Shown here: piece by piece, positions 49,299 through 62,564 of the stretch
Layout of the letters: each line of letters opens with the position of its first letter
How positions within the stretch are numbered: position 1 is the stretch's first letter
DNA from: Circinella minor
Taxonomy: Eukaryota > Mucoromycota > Mucoromycetes > Mucorales > Lichtheimiaceae
DNA length: 64,000 nt
Direction: 5' to 3'
NCBI GenBank assembly: GCA_016758965.1
Contig: JAEPRB010000024.1
Location: 1 to 64,000, forward strand
Program-made: the position numbers and the translations under genes
The notes under the pieces: model-generated
The model's database searches: none
What the model was told of the DNA's origin: nothing
The model's input: the letters and a program-made list of their open reading frames with translations, nothing else

Positions 49299-51603
49299 AT
49301 GGATTACATGACCGAAAAAAAACTTCGACCTCTATATGGTACTTTATTGAAACATAATGTTTCTTTATTTATGCATGAGTATACTATTGACAATCTAGTA
49401 GGGAAAAAAAAAAAACTTAAAAAGAGTTCTACTTTATTATTATTGTTATATAGAGGCTATCGACGAAGGTCAAAATAAACTTGCTCTTCAACATACTACG
49501 AAACTATTAAAAAAGAATCCTGACTGGCCTCTCGTAAAGGTAAAAAAAAAAAAAAAAAATTCTAAAATACTTATACCGTATGTATTCTTTTCATATATTA
49601 AGAATTGAAAAAAATATATATATATATATTAGGCTTTGAAAGCGGTTATTTTTGTACGAACAGGCAAAGACGATGAAGCTACCGCATTATGTCAACAAGT
49701 CAAAAAGACTATTCCAACGGACAACGCTACTTTACAAGCATGTACTATGGCATACAATGAACTCGGCCAACGTAATATAAAAAAACGCTTTGTTTTGAAT
49801 AGAGAGATAGAAACAGTCTCTGTGTGTGCATGTATAAAAAAAAAAAACGCATATGTGTTTTGGTGTAATAACCTTTTCTTCTTTTTTTTTTTTCTCGTTT
49901 ACAAAAATAGATCATGCGATCGTCGAATTGTATGAGAATGCAGCAAACTTACAACCAAAAAATGAAGAATTTGCTAATCGTTGGTTTATGGCCATGGTTC
50001 GCAATAGTGACTATAAGGGTCAGCAAGCTGCAGCTTTGAAACTACATCGTACCTTTAAGCAAAACAAGTATTTGTTTTGGGCGATCATGTCATTGGCACT
50101 TCAGGTACAACGAACATTCTATATTCTGCTCATATTGTTTCGATTGAAAGGAAGAAATGACAAACTCACATCCATTTATATAATATATCTATATAAAGGG
50201 TAAAAATTCGGCACTTTCTTATACTTTGGCAGAACGTATGATGGGGAAAGCACAAGAAGAAAATCGTTTGGATGAAGTGGAACATATGCGATTATACCTT
50301 CTTATCTTGTTGGATCAAAAGAAACATGAACAAGCATTGTCATTATTGGATAGTCCATTAGGTCAAAAATCATTACGCGATCCAGAAGTGCGTCAAATTA
50401 AGATTGAGTTATTACTTGCCAATAAGAAATGGCAGGATGTCATTAAATCGACTGAACAAGCACTACGAAACGAAAATTCGGATGATTGGATTAGCTGGCT
50501 TGCTTATTTCGATGCTACTGATGCTTTAGTCGCAGATGGATCAAAGGAATTAGTAGCTCAGGCTCGTGAACTTATTGCACAACTTTCAAAACAGGCATTA
50601 GAAGCACCTGTTCTTAAGCGAGGACCATTTTTGGCAGAGTTGGAATTAGATTATCGACTTAAAGAAGGTAAAACAAATCACAGAAAAATTTATATATTTA
50701 TATTCATGATCAATTTTTAAGTTAATCAAATTATTTAAATTTGGGTACGTTTATTTAATATAGATGAAAAGGATATTTTAAAGAATATTTTATCATACTT
50801 TTCTCGTTTTGGATCAAAGTCATGCTGTTTTGAAGACCTTCAAACATACACATCGTTTTTGAAACAAGATGCTAGTAAAGCAAAATTGTTTATTGAATCG
50901 TTAAGGGCAACTGTGGATGACCCCAAAGAAAAGGTAACTTTATATCATTAATATTTTTCTATTGTTTGTATCTCTAGTACATCATAATGATTAAGTCATT
51001 TATATATATATATATATAATTAGCCGGGAATTATCAAGACGGTATATAAGAATATCAATATCCGGAAGATTGAAAGATACCTTGGTCTTCAATCTAAATT
51101 GACACTTGAGCAAGGTATAGCATTAACAAATGAACTGGTTCAAGCTTATCAAGATGCTCTCCCTCTAGGTGAAGGATTAGAAAAGACAGAAAATCAATAT
51201 GGTGATGATTATGTGTTATTGGCAAGTCATGTTCTTGTTGATCTTTACCATGAGCATAAGAATACAGCAGTTTTGATTCAAGCAGTATGTATTTTAGAAG
51301 ATGCACTCGAAAAAAGTATTTATAACTTTCATCTTAAATTAACACTTGTTCGTCTTTATGCAATGTTGGGTAAGACACTTTTTTTTTTTTTTTTGCTCGG
51401 ATCTAGTTGCTTTTTGAATCTAGGAATTATTTGTATTATAATATAGTAATGATGTGATTTTGTTCTTTGTAGGTGTTTGTAACCGCCCTGTGCAAATATT
51501 CCGTACAATGGATATTAAACAAGTACAATTTGATACAATGATGTAAGTTTTCAAAGGAAGGAAAGGATGGAAACATGTTTATGGTGATAATGATGGTCTA
51601 TTA

Positions 51604-51639
<36 letters not shown>

Positions 51640-53177
51640 CTTACAAGAAAAATTCATGATGATAATGATCTAGTCATTATTTCACAGATCGTTTTATTTC
51701 TCTTTCATGCTTGGATGAAGTCGAACAATTATTCCTGGAATCATTGATGATTTACAGAAGTAATCAAGTTGAGGTAAGAATAAAAATAAATAAATGGAAA
51801 TTAGACCAATCGTTATCTTGAAAAAAAAAACGAGCTTAAATCAAAAGCATACGTACAATTGACCATGTTCATTATTATCATTATTATTATTTTGGGGGGG
51901 TATGATGGAATAAATAGACACCAGAAATGATTGTCAAGGCATATCAATATGGCACTTTCTCAAAGGTACACATTTTGTCATGAATTTGATAATGCTATAC
52001 AGTATCTTTTAACATATCATCCATTTCTTTTGATATCTATGTAGATTCAAGAGTTTATTGAATTCCGTTCACGTCTCGACTCATCACTCCAACAAGCTAT
52101 CACCAATGTAGATTTGGCTCGTATTGATTCATACGCATCTTCATTCCAAGTGAAATATGCTGTGCAATATTTCCAAGACTTAGATGTATCAAAGATCAAA
52201 TATGATGGTAAAATTAAAAAAAAAAATTAGCTTAATATGTTGAACTGTTATTGTTTATTTATAAATTAACGGATTTATAATGCTATTTACAGATGCTTTT
52301 ATTGCAGAACAAGCAGATAACCGTGATTTCAAAGTATTCTTGAATTGTAATTCTGAAGAACAACCTAAAGCAGAGGAACTCTTCAGATTAACAAAACCCA
52401 CCAATGTACGTAAATATACTGTGTGATATATGATTGTTTGTATATGAAGGTTGGAAGAAGGAATAGATGAATTGATCTTTCTTTTATTTATTATAGAGAG
52501 TATGGCTTCAAATGTTCTCTTATATTCTTAATATTTTGAGTGCAGCCTGTAGTACAAAAGAAAACGAAGAGTTGGGTTCAATCGTAAAACAATATACTGA
52601 ATTCTTAGAACGAAAAGAAGTTGCTGATGAGGTATTTTTTTTTTTTTGAAAAAAAAAAAAGAGAGATAATAATCACAAATTTACCTTGTTAGTTTATCTC
52701 ATTCGTATTTTGGACAATACGGGAATTAGGTAACACCACAAGAATTTTCCATGGCTAAATACATTTGTGAAATCAGTAATGCATTGATATTAATTAAAGA
52801 TCCAGCAACACGGAAAGCTAGTAAGTTTTTGTGGAAAGTGTATGTATAAATTTGGAATCTGTCTCATAAAAAAAAATATTATTATGTTATATTAGATGCA
52901 CAAACTGCAACTAGTCACATGAAGACTGCTGCTGTTATTTTGGATAAAGAATGTAGGATATTATCATACCTTTGTGAGGTTGGAAGTGTATATGGAAAAC
53001 TAGCAACGTTAGTATTATTATTGTTGTTAATAACGATTTTGTGTCTTTTTTTTTTTTTTTTTAGTATCAACAGAAAATAGTTTTGTAAATGAATCAGTAT
53101 CTTGGCATTTATTCCATAAAGTTTCAGTCACAGTAGAGGTAACTCCTTTCTTTTTTTTTTTTGTTACTTTATTATTA

Positions 53178-53209
<32 letters not shown>

Positions 53210-53855
53210 GGTTTTGGTTTTGGTTTTCACTTATTAATATTTCCTATATATAGACATTTAATTATGGAACTGTTTTGGTGGAGATGATCAATCGTGCTCT
53301 TGGATTGACAAGCAAAGATGCAAAGAAAAAGGCGGCAGAAAATGCTAATAATGATATTTTTGTATGTGAAACAAAATGAAATAAGAAATAGAGCTATATA
53401 CTCAATATGGCCAAAAAAAATTTACTTGTTTACTTAATCATTACATATATATATATAGATTGCATCACTTCAAAAAATGAACGAAGCCAATAAGAAACTA
53501 TTATTACAAACCCAAGCAGCTGCACGTCGTGGAAATGAATTCTTCAAGGGTCAATTCCAAAAATCTCTCACCAGATCTATCATAGAGTCCGATTATGCAC
53601 TTGAACATTTTAAGCAAAAGGTAAATAAATAGTTTTTTACTCTTAAAAAAAAAAAAGACATGCATGTTTTTAAAGTTTAACAATAAAAAAAATTTTTTTT
53701 TCTTAACATGACTAAATAATTTTTTTGTTTGATTTTTAAAGCAAAACCAAAATCGATTGACAGGTTATATAAAAAAGATGACATCAAGCTGGAACAATTC
53801 GGTAACTAATTTGGCAGAAGAATCAGATAGACGTGTTTTAAAACTTCAATTTTAA
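49299..53855 (+). CDS. NatB N-acetyltransferase auxiliary subunit (NAA25/MDM20)
   Basis: Nineteen exons give 892 residues: 49299-49338, 49454-49539, 49633-49771, 49911-50104, 50199-50667, 50764-50933, 51024-51369, 51473-51542, 51674-51773, 51918-51965, 52045-52207, 52293-52405, 52497-52631, 52730-52820, 52896-52952, 53065-53138, 53254-53361, 53459-53620, 53742-53855. NAA25 anchors the catalytic NAA20 to the ribosome for N-terminal acetylation of Met-Asp/Glu/Asn proteins. The N-terminus shows TPR-like helices (NKLALQHTTKLLKKNPDWPL, ALKAVIFVRTGKDDEATALC). LGLQSKLTLEQGIALTNELV and TENQYGDDYVLLASHVLVDL are typical of MDM20. The product is helical throughout, with no catalytic motif. Two splice choices (acceptor at 51673, donor at 52953) were made because they alone keep the frame. 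Confidence 0.88.
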
Positions 53856-55023
53856 AAATAATAAAAAAAAAAAAAAAAAAAAAAACTCCATACGAAATAA
53901 TATACTAACAACTTTTATTTGTTGTTTGGAGTAATATTTGTTTTTATATTATCATGGATGGAATCAATGTGCATATTTTTTTTAAACAAACTTATTGTAG
54001 TTGCTCAGCAATTGCATATGATATGACGCAGGAGTGTAGTCAATCAACTATATTTAGTAAATACATTCATATTATAAGTATAGGCTCGCTCTTTTCACTG
54101 AATATATGCGTAGTTACATAAATGTTTTACAACGTGACAAATGAAAAAATGTAAAACTGAAAGTAGCAAAATAATACATTTGTGTACATTTAAATCCAAA
54201 AAGAGTAATACTATTTACTAAGAAAAGAAATAATTATTTCTACAAAAAAAAAAAAGCTATTTTTATACCAAAAACATGACAGAATTCAAGAAATCTAATG
54301 GGACAACAGTGATGAATAACTCTTCTTTTAGATCCTGTTACACACACTATATGCAGTTAGGACGCGCGCAAAAATGAATAAAATGGGTAGTGCGCAGATA
54401 AAGGAAGGCGGAAGAAATTAAGGAGATGTTAAACCTGCTTCGCGCTAGATTCTCCCAAAAAGGATAATAAGAAAAAGAAAGAAAAAGTAAAGTAGTTTTA
54501 TTTCATCATTATTACTATTCAAAAGAAGTAGTAGTAATCGATAGAAATGTATTTCAAAATCTTTTATTGTTGATCCTAGTGATGATCATCGTCATGGTTT
54601 CAGATATGTATATTTTCTTAGATAACTCGATCAACATATAGATTTTGCTAGGGAATCAATATATTTTACGAGACAAAAAAAAGTAGATTATTATTATTAT
54701 TATTTTGGGTTCCTGGCATAGAAAAGTACAGATCAATAAAAATAAGGAAAAAAAAAAAACTCGATGTTCTCTCCCTTATTTCTTTGTTCGGGCTTTTTTT
54801 AACCTTCCAAGGTTTCATCAATCGATTTATATATAAAAAGGCAAAAGACGCAGATCCAATCCACCCCTGTTGTTCAACTCTAAATCACTTTTATTCATTT
54901 TTTTTTTTTTTTACTTTTCTCATTAACTTTTCCCTTATCATCGGTTGCCTTTCCACGGCCAACAATAATAATATCATTATATATTGAACAGACAAAAATC
55001 AATATTATTTATTCTCTACAATC
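53856..55023. other. Spacer upstream of the transporter gene
   Basis: 1.2 kb, AT-rich. The last 200 bases look like a promoter with a TATA-like TTTATATATAAAAAGG at about 54825-54840 and a CA/TC-rich leader. No gene. Confidence 0.5.
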
Positions 55024-56858
55024 ATGGCGCCATCACATAAACATAACGATTCTGCTAAAATAGTTAAACCGTTTGAAGATCCATATGTTTCAACACCTGT
55101 CAGTGAAAAATCAGTTGGTGATGCATACAACAATCGAAATTACTCTACCGAAGATTTTGGTGGAATGGCTGTAGAAGAGGTCGAACATGTACCAGAGGGT
55201 ACTGCTTCACCTGGTAAAGCTTTATTTATGTTGTTAAAAGCTTTTGTTGGTACAGGTGTTATTTTTTTGCCTGGGGCGTAAGTATATTATTTTACATGTT
55301 GTCTACTAGATCTTCTTTTATTGTTTTCAAGATAATCTCCTGTTGATAACAAATGACGAAAGAAAAATAATTATTTTAATCTACTAATAACAAAAAAAAA
55401 ATTTGTTTATTATAATTGTTATAGATTCGTTTCGGGCGGTCTAGTCTTTTCGATCTGTCTTATGGTATTTATCGCTGCCATTTGTCTAGTTGCTTTTCAA
55501 ATACTTATTATATCACAGCGAGAGGTGAAAGCATCTTATGGTGACATGGGATCGATTTTATATGGTCCATGGCTACGCTACATAATTCTATTTTTCTTAT
55601 GTTTATCTCAGATGGGATTTGTTGCTTCTTACTTGATTTTTATTTCACAAAACATTGGCTTGGCCATTGATTTTTTGTCCCATTGCACTTCACCTATTGA
55701 AAGCAAATATTATATTTGGATGGTACTTGCTATTATTATCCCCATCACTTGGATTCGTAAAATTGCTCGACTTTCATGGTGTGCTATAGTTGCCGATATT
55801 TTTATTTTATTTGGTTTGATCTGTGTCTTGTATTTTTCGGGAGCACAAATCGCCCAAAATGGTCCCGGACCTAATATCCAATTGATTAATCCAACTGATT
55901 TCGCACTTATGATTGGCACTGCCGTGTTTTCCTTTGAAGGCATAGGCATGGGTAAGTTTTTTTTTTTTTTTTTTTTTTTTTTTAGCATTGTAAAACATTA
56001 AGTTTAAAACGAATGAAAATTAAACTAAAAATCTTTTATTTTATTTTATTTTATTGAAACAAAATGTTGAAAATTATTCAGTGGTTCCCATTGTTGAAGG
56101 CATGAAAAATCCAGAAAAGTTTCCCCGTGTCATGAATATTGGTCTTCCAATCGTTGCTGCTATTTTTATTCTGATAGGAACAATTGGTTATGTAGCTTTT
56201 GGGGATCAGACTTATGCAAGTGTTGTTGCCAATTTACCAAAGGTACCCTTATCAATCACTGCACAGCTTGTTTATGCCGCTGCCATGATCTTGACATCTC
56301 CATTTATGCTTTACCCCGCATTGATCATTATTGAACAGGCCCTTTTTGGTAAAGGTGGTTTGTTCGGAGAACGTAGCGGTCGAGTAGATAAAAAATGGAA
56401 AGCAGCTAAAAATTTTACCCGTTCTATGGTAGCAGTGGTCTGTGCTATCGTCAGTTTCGGAGTAGGTCAAGATGGTTTAGACAAGTTTGTAGCTCTTGTC
56501 GGATCATTTGCTTGTATTCCTCTATGTTTTATTTTCCCAGGTAATAAGATAAAAAAAATTATTATCTCTTCAATTTAATTCTTTGAAGTTAGAGTGAGGG
56601 AGGAATTCCCGATTAATTATTTTTCTCTGGTCACCCATAATTCAAATAGATTGTAAACTCATAATTTTATTATTATTTTCATTGATAGGAATGTTTCATT
56701 ATAAAGTAACAACAAACAAGTGGGCAAAAATTGGAGATATTATCTTGGCAATATTCGGATTAGGAATGATGATTTACACTTTGTATGTGAATATTAATTC
56801 GTGGGTTCATCCTTCAAGTAGTGGACGAGCTGTTCCCGACCCTTGTCCTGCAACATAA
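55024..56858 (+). CDS. Vacuolar amino-acid transporter, AVT3/AVT4-SLC36 type
   Basis: Exons 55024-55277, 55425-55951, 56082-56540 and 56689-56858 give 469 residues. The family (AAAP/SLC32-36) exports neutral amino acids from the vacuole or lysosome with protons. A hydrophilic N-terminal tail of about 60 residues (possible phospho-regulation) precedes the hallmark first helix SPGKALFMLLKAFVGTGVIF-LPGAF. About ten further hydrophobic segments follow, including ILFFLCLSQMGFVASYLIFI, DFALMIGTAVFSFEGIGMVV (the conserved GTAVFAFEGIG-like helix) and LVYAAAMILTSPFMLYPALI. A short C-terminus ends VPDPCPAT. It could be an AVT3 or AVT4 orthologue; the window does not discriminate. Confidence 0.9.
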
Positions 56859-57509
56859 AAAAAATTTCTTACTTCACTTTCCCTCCCTCCCTCCCCCCCC
56901 CTCGTACCTAAAACCTTACAACACCCATACATTTGCCACCCATTGTACCCATGGGTTTTCCTTTTTTTTTTTTCTTTAGAAAAAAAAAAAAAAAAGAGCC
57001 TTTTTGTATTCATACCTTGTTCATCATTATTGTTATTTGTTGACTTGGATACCACATATTTTGTGTTAATTTTCCTTTGTAACTTATAGAACAACATTTA
57101 AGAACATAGACAATTTTTTTTTATTATATTTATTATATTTACATACTACGTATCATTATTTAATTAAAAAAAATAAAAACTTTTAGCAATATAAGTATTA
57201 CCATAAATGGATTTCGAAACTTTGATGGACAAAAATGGCACTGATGCGCCACAGTACCCTGATTTCTATGATATTTTTCTTTCTTCCGAATATTCCTTAC
57301 CTTTGCAAATACTAGTGACAATAAAATAATATTTGAATTTATATACCTTACAAGGAATATGAAAAGTTGTTATACAAAATAAGAGTTGGTCATGTGGGGT
57401 TTTTATTTTTTTTGGTTGTCGCAGATCTTGAGACAAATTAGCTGCGCTTTATTCGCATACACACATATTTTGAAGAAGCAAAGAGAAAAAGTGGCGTCAG
57501 TTTTCGGAA

Positions 57510-57542
<33 letters not shown>

Positions 57543-58689
57543 GTTGTTTGTTAGATGACAAAATCGACGATAATATCGATCAAATAAACTCTCTGTCAAT
57601 GATAAAAAAAAAAATTAAAAAAAAAAAATCAGGCATAAAGTAAATCGTAAGTACCATTTCAATCAATTATTATTTGAACTGCATTAAGTTTAAAAATCAA
57701 TAGAAAATTTAGTTGTTATTATGTTTTTGTTTTCCAATAATGTGAGTAATTCATCCAAACAGAAAGAAAGAAAGCTCACCCTTACATGTTTTGTTTACTT
57801 ATGTTGAAAAAAGAAGCTAAACCTTTTTTAAAGTTCAAAAAAAGAATTTCCATTTATAGTTAATGGATGGAATAGTTAAATGTAAAGATAGTAAGTTGAA
57901 GTTGTTATTGTTTACATCTGTCATCACTTGTCAAGCGATTATAATTATAACACTGATACAGAACGTAGGTTATTGTATTGAAATAATTCGATAAAAGTAT
58001 TATTTTTCATAAAATTATCAAAACTATTATAATCATCGAAGCTGATGTATACGATACATACAACAATCGTAGCAATATAATATAATAGTATCTGATTCCG
58101 ATGGAATTAGTGTAGTATGTGGATCATTCACAGTAAAATAAATGTGCTCATGTGGTTATCCTTTTTAGGGTTGAAGAAGACCTATATACCCGATAAAATA
58201 ATGTGTCGTCGGCTTTTCCCTTATACCACATACGTACTATAATCGTACTATTTGCGACGATATTTATTACCATAAATTTATCAAATGCCTATTACGTTTC
58301 TGCTGCGCAGAATTATCTTTTCCGTTAATAGTAATATTTTAATGTTTTTATTATTTACATATAAGAAAGTTATATTCGGTGGCTGTTTTCTTTCGATTAT
58401 TACTGCGAGTTGTATATAGAATAAAAAATGACAGATTGGTGGCCGCCAATAATCTATCTAGAATCCATAGCATTTGTTGTTGTTTTTTTAACGATTGGCA
58501 ACGGTTTCTGTTCCACGAAATGTATAAAAGAAAGAAATGTTCGAGCTCAAAAAAAAATAATAATAATCTAAAATTCAACATTCAGTTTATATCCTGTCCT
58601 GAAGCTTATTTTTTCCAATTACATTTTGTCACATTACTCTTCTTTTTCTTTTCTTGCTGGATCAGCAATATCACATAATAATCAAGAAC
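56859..58689. other. Spacer between transporter and WWE gene
   Basis: 1.8 kb of AT-rich DNA with a T-run at about 57511-57540. The 85-codon frame at 57386 crosses that T-run and has no recognisable features. A TATA-like TGTATAAAAG lies at 58519-58528, about 165 bp before the next ATG. No RNA gene. Confidence 0.5.
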
Positions 58690-58890
58690 ATGGCACCACG
58701 TTGGGTTTATGCAGCCGGAAATAGCTGGGTTCCGTTCAACGATGCAGCAAATTATAAAATCGAAGAGATTTTTCGTAGCGGAGGTGAAGGCAATGTAAAT
58801 GTTCCAGGTCTTAGTGCCTACATTAGTACTGTTCGATTATACATGTGGCAACCTGGTCTTCAACGAAAGATTTGTCGAACGGGTTGTTAA
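58690..58890 (+). CDS. 66-residue WWE-domain protein
   Basis: An uninterrupted 66-residue frame that is almost exactly one WWE-like domain: WVYAAGNSWVPFNDAANYKI, EE, an irregular acidic/Gly segment, then SAYISTVRLYMWQPGLQRKI. The two Trp, the conserved Asn/Tyr-Ile-Glu and the terminal M-Q-x-G...R pattern are those of WWE modules, which in other proteins bind ADP-ribose/PAR units or mediate ubiquitin-ligase contacts. No second domain, signal or membrane segment is present. Base composition is less AT-rich than the surroundings, supporting coding. It may act as a stand-alone reader or adaptor, or be an exon of a larger gene; no convincing neighbour exon was found. Confidence 0.65.
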   Translation: MAPRWVYAAGNSWVPFNDAANYKIEEIFRSGGEGNVNVPGLSAYISTVRLYMWQPGLQRKICRTGC

Positions 58891-61501
58891 TTGTAAAATA
58901 ATTCCATATTATTGTAGACGAACAATGTTTATACCAACATGCGTCACATTCTTGCAGACGCCCCACATACATCCTCTTTTTCTACATGCTTTTCCTTGTA
59001 CTTTTTTTTTTTTTTTTTGTATATTTTTTTCTTGACTGAACACTTCGTTTCTATGCTCTTCCTTTTTTTCTTCGCTTTCAATTTCACAATCACAATTTAC
59101 AATATTTTTCTTTCTCTTCACAATTCTATAATTTCACATACCTATCTTTTTTTTTACATACAACATGTTACATTTTTCTCCATTTTTTATGATATTCACT
59201 CATGAGCTCATAAATATATCCTGCATGCATACGATAATCTATTCAAATAAATATTTTCCAATTAACATATATATTTTAATCATTTGACTAATGAGCTTAC
59301 AATTTTTTCAGTTTCCAGAAGATGAATATAAAGTTACTTGTTGAGAATAAATAATCATATATACTAATACTTCTGTACAGTCGGTCAGAGTTACTGCAGG
59401 GTTCATTCAGATACATTTTACAAAACCAATATACTTTGTACGCATTATGTAAGATGCGAAACTGAACAGTAATTTCTTCTACTTGGTATACATAATATAT
59501 ATGTATATATAATGTTAAGTTGATATTCCTCTTTTATCTAGAATTTATATATATATAGTATAACTTTGGTATTAAGTTTTTTTTTTCCTTCTAATTGCAT
59601 TTGCCTCATGTTTGTCTAACTTTTTCTATACTGCTGTGCACATAAAGCTGAAAATTAAGTAAAATTTACGATTTTATTTGGTTGATCATTAATTGTATCT
59701 ATGGTATAATGGCATGTCGTCATGTGAAACGCTTGTGTGTTTATAAAACAGCATACATCCTTCAGTATAATCCATTGTGGAGGGTAATATGCTCTATTTT
59801 TCAGCCAGGAATTGACTTATCGCGCGTTTGAATGAATGTTCCAAATCAAGAATATCGTACTGTAATATTCTAAAGGAAAATCCAAAACTCAGGAAAATAG
59901 TAGTAAATATAATATAGCTGACTTTGCTGGAGTTTGAGAAGATTTGATAAGCTCTATTCGTTTACAGTGCACTGATGTACCTCTTCTTCAATTATTACAT
60001 CGGCAATTACAATTGATGATATTAGTATCAAAGATTGCATAACTCTATCAACTGTGATTATATATGATAACACCAGTAAGTTTGTTCTTATACTATAGCA
60101 GTGTTTATTCGGAGCAGCGCTAAAATAACCTAAAAAGAAAAAATGAATGATACTTAAATTCATTTATGCACTGTGCCATCCTAAATACAAAAATTTGTGC
60201 GTAGCAATGATCTGATTTTAAGCATTTTATTAATGGTAATCAAATCGCCACCATCCTGATTTGGTAGTGATTGGAGTGGTGCCGGTTATGAAAAAGAGTT
60301 TCAGCAGGCTTAGTACATTAATCATGTCATGTGACAACACTCAATTCCAAAAAAAGAATTCTTAAAAAATGATGACAGATGATGACTGTACGCGTTGTGA
60401 TAGTAGCAGCTAGCCGATGCATCGATTTGGATTGTTAATCTCTGTAATTCCTGATTAAACAATCTTCTTATTTCTCTATAATCGCACTGAATTATTAATA
60501 TACTATCAAAGCTCACAGTGTTTATCGTATGAACATTTTTCAAGCGTTCTTCAAGAAATGATTTTATCGATTACATCTAGAGTCGTATTATGATAATGTA
60601 AATAGAGCGACAAATCTCTTAAAAAAGTATTAATATAAGGAACCTGATTCATATGCAAAGTATATAAAAAAATACTACGTACGTATTCCAGTTCTTACGC
60701 GCTTTATAGCAATGACAGTAAAGGCAATTATATAATAGTAACGTCACAGGAATTAAGAGACATTAGAAACGTTGTTAGAATTTTACCGTCATGATCTATC
60801 AAAATTAACACATTAATTGTCCTGATATGATAGAACAAATTCACTCACTTTTTGAACAATCTCTGTTTCAAAATTTGTTTCAATCAGATCACCACCAAAC
60901 TCTTCATGAACCAAATCAGTATTTACTATTTTTTTTGAAAAGAAAATTACTGAACAATTCCTATCTTAACAACATTTCTTTTGTAATGGATTTTCAGAAA
61001 TTGGTTATTCGTTCTTTATTCAATGTTAACTTGCGTATATCTAGTTTTTATATGACCACCAAGCTCAGTTAGCTGAATGATATATCGCTCTTTTACGTAA
61101 TGCAAGTAAATGCTAATGCTCCAAAACAATACCATAAATTCTTGGTTCAATGTGTCTATCAACCAGTTTTGGTCTATTTCTGTAATGTCATATGCGGTTT
61201 ATCAATGTGACGAAATTTAGTATCAATAATAATTTATAAAACGGTACAGGGAGAGGGTAGTCCGCTTTATGCAAGTGACTCTTGAAATGTATTTTAACAA
61301 CATCAAATTATCTACGTAAGGATACATATTTATTTATTATTCACGCCAGCTGATCATTGTTTTTATTTATTTTCGCTATTAAAACATTATTCGCAATAAA
61401 AGTTAGTTATATATAAAGCTAACACTATTTTGTTGATAAGCTCGTGTATTTGAATATAATTATGTCAGTTTTTCAAATAAGAAAATCTTTCCCAAAACAG
61501 T
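58891..61501. other. Gene-poor spacer upstream of the alpha-galactosidase 3' end
   Basis: 2.6 kb with only short random frames. A pair of short inverted repeats ACAGTGCA (59965) and TGCACTGT (60167) could mark an old Tc1-type miniature element but is too weak to call. No RNA gene found. Confidence 0.45.
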
Positions 61502-62533
61502 TTAATCTTTACGTCGAAGCCAAACCACGACACTCTTGAACATGGCATTATTAAGAGTATTCAACAAAATACCTCTATGCATAAGCAAAGCACCTGATAA
61601 TTCATATTCATCTTCGGCTTTATGTGGATCTCCTCCCCAAACTTTGACGGTATATATTGCAGACTTGTCCAAATTACGTAATCGAATCCAATTGAGGGGC
61701 GTTGAGAAAGGACTATTGTGACGGAAACCAAGAACGACAGCTTCTGATTGATCACGCGACGTTGTTTGACTTACAGCGACAAGTTCTGATAATCGACTAG
61801 GCTGCACCAACCAATCAATATCGCCGTTTTGGATTACTGGACGGATTTTTTTGTACAACGAAATCCATCCTGTTGTTTCCTCCAATTGATCTTCAGTATA
61901 TTTTTCAATGTTAGAGCCAACGCCTAGACCTCCTTGAAATGCCACATGAAATCGGAAAGAAAGAGGAATGTCAATATTTGAATCATAGGGGGATTCGGTA
62001 ACCCAAGAATATTGAAGACGAGGTGGTAAAAAGAGAGATGCACCATATTGAATCAAAATACGAGCATCGGGGCGAGTGTTGTCGCTAGTCCACACTTGGT
62101 CAGTTTTTTCCAATACACCAATATCCATACGACCACCACCACTTGCACATGATTCCACCCAGAGTTTAGGGAATTTGACCTTGAGTCTGTCGATGATACT
62201 GTAAAAACCTTCCACTGAAAGAACTGCTGCCTCGCGTGGATTGCGATCATAGTTATGCATTGACATTTCAGCTAAAAATTATAAAACATTCATAACCATT
62301 TAATACACATAGGAATTATTCTATGATTTTATTATAACTAGTATTATCTTTTAGTGCACAATTTAGAAAATTGGCTATTTTCTTACCCCATGGTCGATTC
62401 ATGTCCCATTTGATATAGTCAACATTATTCTCTGCAATAAAAGTGGACATGGTCTCATATAAATAGTCTTGAACTTCAGGCATACCAAGATTCAATACCA
62501 ATTGATTTCGAGCTTCATATCTATTTTTTTAAG

Positions 62534-62564
<31 letters not shown>

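Noticed and set aside
52953..53064. Extension of NAA25 exon 15 (CRILSYLCEVGSVYGKLAT) with a donor GTTAGT
   Set aside because: It leaves the next exon out of frame with an immediate stop; the earlier donor at 52953 restores the frame.
59965..60174. 210-bp Tc1-like miniature element with TIRs ACAGTGCA/TGCACTGT
   Set aside because: Only 8 bp of inverted repeat, one flank lacks the TA target site, and no other copy is visible.
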